The position numbers were made by a program, and so were the translations under genes. 64,000 nucleotides of DNA from Bacteroidetes bacterium GWF2_41_31. Lineage in GTDB: Bacteria > Bacteroidota > Bacteroidia > Bacteroidales > F082. Below, one piece after another: positions 27,584 to 35,442 of the stretch (position 1 is its first letter; every line of letters starts with the position of its first letter). Location: the NCBI GenBank assembly GCA_001769215.1, contig MEOL01000043.1:22310-86309 (forward strand), given 5' to 3'. Under the pieces are notes generated by a model. The model worked only from the letters and a program-made list of their open reading frames with translations, had not been told where the DNA came from and made no database searches.

Positions 27584-28417
27584 TTAGCTTTCCCCGGTTA
27601 TCAGAAGCGATTCGTTTAGGATTTTTTCAATTTGTTTCTCTGACTTCCCCAATTTTCGCAACAAATCAGTACTTTTCATTAGTGTTTTACACAACACGAC
27701 ATTGTTTTCGAGTAAATAAAGTTTTTCTGCATTGGTTAACGATTGCAGTGCTGTTATCGGATAATAACCAACACGGTCAATCATATCGCGGAGGCTGTCT
27801 CCGGCAGGATAATCCCATGAAATCAACCTTAAACCTGAACAAACACCATACTGCAGGGCATCCTCGGTAAATCGGGTATTGGTCACAATCCAACCTTCAT
27901 ACTTAGTATTCTCCCCATTGGCTTCTTTTTCCCAGGCACTTTTCATATCCAGGAACCTGGAGTGTATATAAAGCGATACTTTCACATCACTTTTTCGACG
28001 TATATCGTTATGAAATTTGCATTCAACCATCACTCGCACACCCGGTTTATCGGCAACCACATCCAATTCATGCTCAACACATTTACCTTGCGAAATGATT
28101 CCTACCCGGGTACGATAACCTTGATCGTTCAGCAATTCTCCCACCAACTGTTCAAATGGATATCCTGTTGGCCCTAAGTCAATGATGGCTTTTTTTAATC
28201 GATACCTGCCTGCTGCTTTGGGCGATTTTTTACGTAACTGGGCATAAGCAAGCTTGTACAAGATATGGGTGCTCATGCCTTCTGTTACCTGTCCGGAAAT
28301 ATAGTCAACCACCGAGTCAATTTCATTATCACCTGCTCCCGACCTAAGCAATGATTTTCGCAATTTGTGAACGTCAAACTCATCTTTTTCACCATTGCGT
28401 TTTGTTATCTTTTTCAT
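27584..28417 (-). CDS. ATP-cone domain fused to a PD-(D/E)XK restriction-like nuclease
   Basis: A 277-residue two-domain protein. Residues about 1-85 are an ATP-cone (ITKRNGEKDEFDVHKLRKSLLRSGA...HILYKLAYAQLRKKSPKAAGRYRLKKAI), the nucleotide-sensing module of ribonucleotide reductase and NrdR. Residues about 95-215 read as an Mrr-like nuclease: FEQLVGELL helix, then the catalytic E/D...ECK signature in 'ELDVVADKPGVRVMVECKFH'. A helical C-terminal tail follows. The fusion suggests a nuclease gated by ATP/dATP level, an inference from domain content only. Such proteins recur in Bacteroidota but I know of no established function. It is monocistronic. Confidence 0.8.
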   Translation of the reverse strand: MKKITKRNGEKDEFDVHKLRKSLLRSGAGDNEIDSVVDYISGQVTEGMSTHILYKLAYAQLRKKSPKAAGRYRLKKAIIDLGPTGYPFEQLVGELLNDQGYRTRVGIISQGKCVEHELDVVADKPGVRVMVECKFHNDIRRKSDVKVSLYIHSRFLDMKSAWEKEANGENTKYEGWIVTNTRFTEDALQYGVCSGLRLISWDYPAGDSLRDMIDRVGYYPITALQSLTNAEKLYLLENNVVLCKTLMKSTDLLRKLGKSEKQIEKILNESLLITGES

Positions 28418-28453
28418 ATCTATTCCTTAACAAGGTTCGCCGCGTAAAGGTAC

Positions 28454-28489
28454 AAAAAAAAAGCCCAACCCACAGGATGGGATGAGCTT
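28454..28489 (-). terminator. Rho-independent terminator downstream of the GH13 gene
   Basis: Read on the minus strand: AAGCTCATCCCA pairs with TGGGTTGGGCTT (one mismatch, one G-T pair) around a 5-nt loop, followed by a run of nine T. It would end the transcript from the secreted amylase gene, leaving a ~190-nt 3' UTR. Confidence 0.85.
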
Positions 28490-28675
28490 CCAAAAAAAAT
28501 GAACAATTACAGCTATCTTGTTATAAACTTTTTCTCAGTTAAATTTTGATAGGACTAAGATACACTCAAATTGATCGATAATCCTGATTTACAAGCACAA
28601 ATTTAGATGACATCCTGTAAAAAACATCCTGTACAACCTGGGGGGTCTGTTTTAAAACGATTGCAAATGCAAGTG

Positions 28676-31462
28676 CTATCTTTTAATAAACCTGCTTATA
28701 ACTGTTTTACCATCTTCCATCCGGGCACGTATCACATACAATCCGCCTTTATATGGTTGAGTATTGAGGACCGTTTCTGATGCACGATCGACCTTTACCC
28801 TTTTCACTAATTGCCCAACCACATCATACAACTCAAGTTTTACCATTTTGCCGGTTGTGTTTATGTAGAGCACATCGTTAGTTGGATTTGGGTATAACAT
28901 CAGAGTGTTTCCCTCTATCAATGATTCATCAATATCCAGGTAGGTGCCCTGGTTGAGTTTTTTTGTTGTATATAGATGGTATTCACCTGGTTGAAGAAGT
29001 ATTGTTTCGTTTACATCAGAAACATCAATGGAGTCGTTGCTGAAGAAATCGTACCAAATACCTGCTTGCTGGAAGGCAGGATTCACAGAGCCTGCCGCCA
29101 CATCAAAATTCCCAATGATGGTAACATTCATGGAAGAATGGTTTAGGTGAATGGTTTTTAATAAAGAATTTCCTCCAGCCAGCGAAAAATCGGTTGTGCT
29201 AAAAGCGGGTTCATTTTTTTTAATATCGATTAAGGCTTTGAATACATTATAAATCCTTTTCCTGTTTGCGTCCTGATAATACGACCATTTTACGGGCTTG
29301 GGACTTAGGCGACAATCGTTGCTGATGGTACCATTTTCGCAGGTATTAATCGAATAGTCATAACCCAATTCACCAAATTGCCATATCATTTTAGGGCCGG
29401 GAACCGGAATAAAAAAGGCTGCAGCCGCTTCCACCCGGCTGAGTCCAGTGACGGGGTCTTTTACCGAATAGTTCCCACTTTGGTTGCCATAGGTTAAATT
29501 TTTGTACATCATGCGTTCTTCATCATGGCTTTCCATATAGCCTACCACATGGGGTTCACTCCACCCGCGATTTTTATAGGAGATCCAGGACACATCGCTT
29601 TCACTTCCATAGCCCATATCTGCCTGGGTATATGCCCTGTTCATGTTTCCCCACAAAAGAATGCCATTGTCGGCCAGTACTTTTTCTTCGGAATTGGCTG
29701 TTAGATGCTCAAAAATAACCAATGCATCGTCCTTGACATTCCATATCTGACCGGCCATGCGCTGTAGGATATTGATTCGCGACTGATCGTAATCCCAGCC
29801 TTCCCCGGGTTTATTGGTAAATCCTTTGGTAAAATCGAAGCGGAAACCATCTATTTTGTATTCTTCTATCCAGTATTTGTTTACGCGATCGACAAAATCT
29901 TTAGTCGCCTGGCTCTCATGGTTGAAATCGCTTCCCCAACTATAGGTCGGATTGGGTGATGTAACATTAAACCAGGGATTGTTGGCAGCAGGGCGGTTGT
30001 TTTCACCATCCCAGTACATCATGGCCAACGGACAGGTTCCATAAGCATGGTTAAGCACCATATCCATCAACACAGCGATGCCCCTTTTGTGACATTCATC
30101 AATAAGCGCTTTTAAAGCATCCTTCGGACCATAGTATTTATCCACGGCAAAATAGTAGTTCGGATTGTATCCCCAGCTGTTGTTTCCTTCAAATTCGCTC
30201 ACGGGCATTAGCTCAAGAGCATTAATACCAAGGTGAGCCAGATAGTCAAGCGTATCCATCACACTTTTAAAAGTACGAGCGGTAGTAAAGTCACGGACAA
30301 GCAACTCGTAAACAACCAGTTTTTCAGGATCAGGAGTGGTAAATGTATCGACCTGCCATGGATAGGGCTGCTGATCTGTTTGAAAAACGGTAGCAATACC
30401 GGATGTTTTCCCGGTAGGGTAATCAATCAGGTTTGGATAAGTAGCATTCGTAATGTAATGATCGTTCCAGGGATCGCTTACCTGATCGGCGTAGATATCG
30501 CCAACGCGGATATTTCCATCAATCAGGTATTGAAAAATATAAGGTTTCCCAACTTCCAGGTTATTTAGTTCAGTCCAAAAGTGCTTTCCGTCAGACGTTA
30601 TTTTCATTTCGTTGGTTTCTTCAAGTTCCCAATCGCTAAAATCGCCAATGGCGAAAATGTATTCTTTTTCGGGAGCATAAAGGCTTAGTATAACCGTGGT
30701 TTCATTTACATAATTAATACCATCCATTATTCCAGTCGGACGGTCTTCAATAACCGCGGGCTTTCGTACATATATATACAAACTGTCGGCAGCCGTATTG
30801 GCTGCACTTTTAGCAACCGCCTTTATCCAGTGTTTTCCGTAGCTATCGGCAACAAAAGCCGTAAAAAAGCTGGTTCCGGTACCTGCATAAATTCTTACGT
30901 TATCCAGATAAACAATGGTGGAATCAGCCTCACTGCTATTTCCTGATATCTCAACCTGATCGTTTAACTGAACTACTGATGGACGGTTGGAAGGCAACGT
31001 AATCAATATATTGATGCCTCCAATACTGACATCATAAAAGATATCGCCTCCATCCTCTGTTTTCCCGGTTGCTGATCCATCGGTGTTTCGAAAAACAAAA
31101 GCCAGTTGTAGAATAGTTTCATCCTCCGGTACACCGTAATATTCACGAATTGATGGGGAAATAATCAACTGCCAAAGGTCGGTGCCGACAGGGCTCAATT
31201 TACATTCAGGGATGTTGGTTGTCCAACCGGCCTTTACATATTTCCAATCGGTGGATGATGAACTCAGGTTGGTAATCACTCCTGTATGTGCATAAACATC
31301 GTCGGAAGTACCGGCAAGCCCACCACTACCCAATTGGGCATTAAATACAATGGTTACCTGATCCTGATCGGTAGGAAAGGCCGGATCAGCGGTGATTAAT
31401 TGGGCATAGGAACCGGAAAGTCCGGCAACAACAAGGAAAAGGGCTAGGAAAACTTTCTTCAT
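28676..31462 (-). CDS. T9SS-secreted GH13 alpha-amylase with accessory N-terminal modules
   Basis: A 928-residue secreted glycoside hydrolase. Order: signal peptide (1-20); an all-beta module (about 22-148) shared with the GH31 enzyme at 42796-45636; a second beta-sandwich (about 155-235); a CBM48/E-set-like domain with FAIGDFSDWEL (about 248-335); the GH13 barrel with VLMDMVLNHAYG, nucleophile Asp543 in DGFRFDF, acid/base Glu585 in IFEHL and Asp647 in ESHDEE; and a T9SS type-A sorting domain at the end (YPNPTNDVLYINTTG...GGLYVIRARMEDGKTVISRFIKR). It likely cuts starch-like polymer outside the cell or on its surface. A LacI-type operator lies ~117 nt upstream. Confidence 0.92.
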   Translation of the reverse strand: MKKVFLALFLVVAGLSGSYAQLITADPAFPTDQDQVTIVFNAQLGSGGLAGTSDDVYAHTGVITNLSSSSTDWKYVKAGWTTNIPECKLSPVGTDLWQLIISPSIREYYGVPEDETILQLAFVFRNTDGSATGKTEDGGDIFYDVSIGGINILITLPSNRPSVVQLNDQVEISGNSSEADSTIVYLDNVRIYAGTGTSFFTAFVADSYGKHWIKAVAKSAANTAADSLYIYVRKPAVIEDRPTGIMDGINYVNETTVILSLYAPEKEYIFAIGDFSDWELEETNEMKITSDGKHFWTELNNLEVGKPYIFQYLIDGNIRVGDIYADQVSDPWNDHYITNATYPNLIDYPTGKTSGIATVFQTDQQPYPWQVDTFTTPDPEKLVVYELLVRDFTTARTFKSVMDTLDYLAHLGINALELMPVSEFEGNNSWGYNPNYYFAVDKYYGPKDALKALIDECHKRGIAVLMDMVLNHAYGTCPLAMMYWDGENNRPAANNPWFNVTSPNPTYSWGSDFNHESQATKDFVDRVNKYWIEEYKIDGFRFDFTKGFTNKPGEGWDYDQSRINILQRMAGQIWNVKDDALVIFEHLTANSEEKVLADNGILLWGNMNRAYTQADMGYGSESDVSWISYKNRGWSEPHVVGYMESHDEERMMYKNLTYGNQSGNYSVKDPVTGLSRVEAAAAFFIPVPGPKMIWQFGELGYDYSINTCENGTISNDCRLSPKPVKWSYYQDANRKRIYNVFKALIDIKKNEPAFSTTDFSLAGGNSLLKTIHLNHSSMNVTIIGNFDVAAGSVNPAFQQAGIWYDFFSNDSIDVSDVNETILLQPGEYHLYTTKKLNQGTYLDIDESLIEGNTLMLYPNPTNDVLYINTTGKMVKLELYDVVGQLVKRVKVDRASETVLNTQPYKGGLYVIRARMEDGKTVISRFIKR

Positions 31463-31483
31463 GATCGATTATTTGATGGATCA

Positions 31484-31491
31484 CAAAGTTA
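31484..31491 (-). promoter_or_regulatory. -7 element for the secreted GH13 gene
   Basis: TAACTTTG on the minus strand matches TAnnTTTG, 21 nt upstream of the ATG. The candidate operator lies about 90 nt further upstream. Confidence 0.45.
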
Positions 31492-31578
31492 AACAATATA
31501 CCAGGGCCGGACGATCTGAAGGGGCTATTTGGACATCAATAATGTTAACCGATTGAATATGAATCATAACAAACTGAT

Positions 31579-31590
31579 GCAAACGATTGC
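31579..31590. promoter_or_regulatory. Candidate LacI-family operator upstream of the GH13 gene
   Basis: GCAAACGATTGC: five-base half sites around a central CG with one A/A mismatch, the usual layout for LacI-family operators. The core AAACGATTG recurs at 35160 and 47681, and again at 28655 just after the GH13 stop. Confidence 0.6.
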
Positions 31591-31655
31591 TAAAATTGAA
31601 TGGGTTGCATCTATCGCTTTGTCAAAGCCAGTCTCATGAAAATTGAATCGTCTAA

Positions 31656-31691
31656 AACAAAAAAAGCCTTCCCTGAAAAGAGGGAAGGCTT
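31656..31691 (-). terminator. Rho-independent terminator after the tandem starch-binding protein gene
   Basis: On the minus strand AAGCCTTCCCT pairs perfectly with AGGGAAGGCTT around a 6-nt loop, followed by a T-rich tract (TTTTTGTTTT). It lies 26 nt after the stop of the 31717-35022 gene. Confidence 0.9.
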
Positions 31692-31716
31692 CGAATAGAA
31701 AATGACTTGTTAAAAT

Positions 31717-34700
31717 CTATTGTATGATGAGTTTTTTAACTGCGCGTTTTCCGTCTTCACTAAGGATGTTTACAAAATAGACGCCTTTTGTAAGTTCCCC
31801 TGTATTAAGTTGAACAGTGCTGTAGCCATTGAAACTGGCAGTTGTTTTAGCAATGGATCTTCCAGTGATGTCAGAAATGAAAATGACTGCTTTTGAGTTG
31901 AAAACGTCACCTGTTGTGCGGATATTTACATTACCGGCTGTGGGGTTAGGATAGAGCACCACGTTGGCATTGTACAGAACATGTTCATCCAGGCCATCAA
32001 CAAAATAAGGACCGCCGGCAAGTTCAAGATCACCAAGTAATGTGTTGTCGCTCCAATCGTTTCCGTTTCCATACCATACTGTTTGATAATCACGACCTAC
32101 ACCCAAATCAGAATCGTTATTTCCAAGACTCCAACCAATGGTTCTTCCTTTACCTGGAGCAAAATCAAAATTAGACCAGGCAAGGCGTATTTCGATGGAG
32201 TAACCATCGCTAGTAGCAAGCCATACTGACGATTCATCAGTAATTGGAACACCATCGGCTTTAGCCCATAGTGAGTCTAAATTAATGGCATCCATAATCA
32301 GCTGGGTATCGAAACTGGCAGCGCTGTAAGTACCGTCTTTGCTGTTATCGCCATCAACATACATTTCAACGGCATCGTTGTCCCATGGGTTTCCAGTTCC
32401 TTCAACAACAGCATCAACAACGTGAGCGGCTATATAAAGATTATCGGCATCCCACAAGGTTCCCCAGGTAACAGTATTGTTGATTGGACCTGTACCGGCA
32501 GCCAGGATTTCACTTCCATATGCCAGGGTATATTCACTCAAATTTCCATCAATGACAGGTGCGTCAGGAGTATAGGTTGACATGGCAACCGCATCGCCGC
32601 TAAGGGCATCACCAAAGGTATATTGTCCTGTAATACAGTCGAATGTAATGCGGTAACGCCCGGTGGTGGCTGGAATCATGGGACCACCAAGGGTTGCTGT
32701 TCCTGCCGGGAAGGTATTAGCGCTCCAGCTAACCGTGCTGGAACCGTCTTTGCGGAAAGCCACGTCATAAGCGTTATCGAGTTGATAGGTACCAACATAA
32801 GTTGTTGTGTTATCAAAAGCTAACTGGTTACGGAGGATTACATCTCCAATGGTAGCGTTGTGCACGCTGATACAACCACAGCTAAGTACTCCATAATTAA
32901 GGTCGCCAAATGATGACGTCTCGGTATAGTCTTGCATACCACCGTTCCAAACCAGGCGATAGTCCACACCTGAACCATTGTCATCGCCAGCCATAATATC
33001 TATTGCTGCCTGTGCACCTGTTTCAGGGGTTACACCAAGGGCAGCAAACGGAATTCCTACTTCAATACTGTAACCATTGGCTGTTGTAGACGAAGCCCCC
33101 AGAACAGTAATACCTGCGGGACCTTGAACAACAGTAACGGTTCCATCACTCGTAACAGTTACATGCACATCGGAAGCATCATAGGCACCACCTGATTTGT
33201 TTCCATCGAAGAAGACTTCAACGATATCGCCGGCAGTAACATTTGCATCTGTCACATCAACACCTACATACATGTATTCAGCATTCCAGGCAGCACCGAA
33301 GAAAACTTCAATTGGAGTTTCAGGGGCGGTACCCTCGGCAAGAGCAGAAACAGGTTGATTAATTACCCAGTCGGTTTCGTTTAAATTGCCATCGACATTA
33401 ATTGCAAAAACCTGAGGTGCTATAATGGCATTCCCAAGACGTTCAAAATTAAAGTCGTGTGAAACACAGTTATAGGTGATAAAATATTTACCACCCGGGA
33501 CATTAAATTGCACTGCTGCATCATTAATGGCCTGTCCTGATGGGAAGTAACCGCCCCAAACATCTGTGAAAGTGGGGTCAGCATCAATACGAAACAGCAA
33601 TAAGGTACTGGAGGTAAAGTTATAGGTCAATGAGAATTGGCTGGGATACATGGCATCGCGTACCAGGTAAACATCAGTTGGTGTCCCTGAACCATCATCG
33701 CCCCATGTATTAAAATCACCAACCATTCCCACTTCGCCACATGCAGTAGCATTTGTTGTGAAGTTGTAGGCCAGCGTATTATAATCAAAAGTTACATCAT
33801 AAGTGCCTGCAACCAATGGAATATTGGCACCATTGTCGGTACCAACACCTGATGGCCATGCACTATTGCCCCAGTTTACAGTCCAATCTGCATTTTCACG
33901 GAATTTGACTTCTGAGTCGGCATACCATGAGCGTGTTAGTTTCCATAGGTTAGGGTTGCTGGCATCACGGTGCATAGGTACATCACCATTCCAATTGTTA
34001 AATGCGCCAATCATGCTGATGTTGCCTGAGGTGGCTATAAAGTTGTATTCGCCGGTTGCGCAATTGAAGGATACCGCATAATCGGTAGTGACACCTAGTT
34101 CATCGAGGGGAACTAAAATATTTGGCCCATCCTGAACGCCAACTCCTGTTGGGAAACCATCACCGCCCCAGTTGGTTCCCCAATCTGAGTTCGCACGGAA
34201 TTTAAGTTCAATTATACCGTCGGCATTACCATCCATGGCATCGTTGAGTATGAGAATAACACTCCAGGCATCAGCATTGTCATTGCTACGCGTCATCCAA
34301 TAGTCAGCGGCCCAGCCATTAAATTCTCCTATAAGACCAATATTTCCGCAGGTTGCTGTGAAGGTATATTCACCTGAGGCACAATTGAAATCAACAGCAT
34401 AAGTTCCATAAGGAACCGGGATATTTGCACCATTTTGAACTGCAATACCTGTTGGAAAATCAGCAGCACCCCAATTGGTTCCCCAATCAGAGTTGGCACG
34501 GAATTTCATTTCGATAACTCCATTGGCATCGCCGTCCATGGTAGTGTCAACAGTAATGGTACCACTCCACTTATCGGGGTTATTGCCATCGCGGGTTAGA
34601 AAAAGGTCATCGGCCCATCCGTTGAATTCGCCAATCAGGCTAATCGCCCCACAAGTTTCAGAAAAGGTATATTCACCTGTTGCACAGTTGAATGTAACTG

Positions 34701-35022
34701 CATACGTGCCGTAGGGAACGGGGATATTGGCTCCATCCTGAACAGCAATGCCGGTTGGAAAATCGGCACTGCCCCAATTGGTTCCCCAGTCGTGGTTAGC
34801 GCGGAACTTCATGTCAACAAATCCGCTTGCATCACCATCCATTGTCGTATCAACAGAAATGAATCCGTTAAACAAGTCAGGATTTCCCATGTCGCGGGTC
34901 ATCATCACATCGTCAGCCCATCCGGTCATTTCTCCAATAAGGCCTACCTGACCACATTGGCTCATAGCATTAAATGAGGCCATACTGGCCATTAATACCA
35001 TTAAAAGTAAAATTTTCTTCAT
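31717..35022 (-). CDS. T9SS-secreted tandem SusE/F-like starch-binding protein with CBM9-like domains
   Basis: A 1101-residue protein with a signal peptide. Six ~95-105-residue modules share the pattern 'CGxxxLIGEFNGWADD...MxRD...NPDxW...KFRANxDWGTNWGxxxFPTG...GANIPVPxGTYxVxFNCxTGEYxF': five in tandem (about 23-530) and a sixth, weaker one at about 725-815. Modules 1 and 2 are nearly identical. Two CBM9-like domains (about 535-720 and 820-1010; 'DGNLNETDW', 'VEVFFDGNKSGG', 'VEMYVDGDNSKDGTY') are interleaved. A T9SS type-A sorting domain ends the chain (YPNPTAGNVNIRTTG...KGVYFVNILSEDGKRAVKKLIIQ). No catalytic domain is seen. Probable role: glucan capture at the surface, replacing lipoprotein SusE/SusF. 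Confidence 0.85.
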   Translation of the reverse strand: MKKILLLMVLMASMASFNAMSQCGQVGLIGEMTGWADDVMMTRDMGNPDLFNGFISVDTTMDGDASGFVDMKFRANHDWGTNWGSADFPTGIAVQDGANIPVPYGTYAVTFNCATGEYTFSETCGAISLIGEFNGWADDLFLTRDGNNPDKWSGTITVDTTMDGDANGVIEMKFRANSDWGTNWGAADFPTGIAVQNGANIPVPYGTYAVDFNCASGEYTFTATCGNIGLIGEFNGWAADYWMTRSNDNADAWSVILILNDAMDGNADGIIELKFRANSDWGTNWGGDGFPTGVGVQDGPNILVPLDELGVTTDYAVSFNCATGEYNFIATSGNISMIGAFNNWNGDVPMHRDASNPNLWKLTRSWYADSEVKFRENADWTVNWGNSAWPSGVGTDNGANIPLVAGTYDVTFDYNTLAYNFTTNATACGEVGMVGDFNTWGDDGSGTPTDVYLVRDAMYPSQFSLTYNFTSSTLLLFRIDADPTFTDVWGGYFPSGQAINDAAVQFNVPGGKYFITYNCVSHDFNFERLGNAIIAPQVFAINVDGNLNETDWVINQPVSALAEGTAPETPIEVFFGAAWNAEYMYVGVDVTDANVTAGDIVEVFFDGNKSGGAYDASDVHVTVTSDGTVTVVQGPAGITVLGASSTTANGYSIEVGIPFAALGVTPETGAQAAIDIMAGDDNGSGVDYRLVWNGGMQDYTETSSFGDLNYGVLSCGCISVHNATIGDVILRNQLAFDNTTTYVGTYQLDNAYDVAFRKDGSSTVSWSANTFPAGTATLGGPMIPATTGRYRITFDCITGQYTFGDALSGDAVAMSTYTPDAPVIDGNLSEYTLAYGSEILAAGTGPINNTVTWGTLWDADNLYIAAHVVDAVVEGTGNPWDNDAVEMYVDGDNSKDGTYSAASFDTQLIMDAINLDSLWAKADGVPITDESSVWLATSDGYSIEIRLAWSNFDFAPGKGRTIGWSLGNNDSDLGVGRDYQTVWYGNGNDWSDNTLLGDLELAGGPYFVDGLDEHVLYNANVVLYPNPTAGNVNIRTTGDVFNSKAVIFISDITGRSIAKTTASFNGYSTVQLNTGELTKGVYFVNILSEDGKRAVKKLIIQ

Positions 35023-35442
35023 GTTTAAATTGTTTATTTATAGTTTCTGTGTTTTACGAGGCTAATATATCAATTTTCCAGCGAGCATTCAAATAGAAAT
35101 TAAAACTTCTTTCTTTTTGAAAAAAAAACCTTTCACCCTAAACACTATGTCCTTATAACAAACGATTGTTATAACATATATCAGCCATAATTACTTTTTG
35201 TTTAGAACCTATTTAAACAACAAGAAACAGCTTCGCCAACACCGGTAATTATCCGTGGTGAATCCTTTATATTTCTGTTAAACAATTATTTACAAAATGT
35301 CAAAGAATTTGCGGTACCAAAATGAATTTTTTTTAGATTTATACCAAAGATGGTTTCCTAATTATTCATGAATGTTAATAATCCTTAAATGGTTATTTTC
35401 GTGTTGCAAATTTAAAATTCTTAAACATTATTAAATTGTTCT
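35023..35442. promoter_or_regulatory. 420-bp divergent control region between the binding-protein gene and susC
   Basis: Holds the strongest operator-like palindrome of the locus at 35153-35174 and long AT-rich tracts. A possible susC -7 element TATTTTCG (one mismatch to TAnnTTTG) lies at 35394-35401, 41 nt before the ATG. No open frame is credible here. Confidence 0.5.
35153..35174. promoter_or_regulatory. Candidate LacI-family operator between the divergent sus genes
   Basis: Arms TTATAACAA and TTGTTATAA form a perfect 9-bp inverted repeat around ACGA, containing the shared core AAACGATTG. It lies ~130 nt upstream of the binding-protein gene and ~270 nt upstream of susC, so one site could serve both directions. 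Confidence 0.7.
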
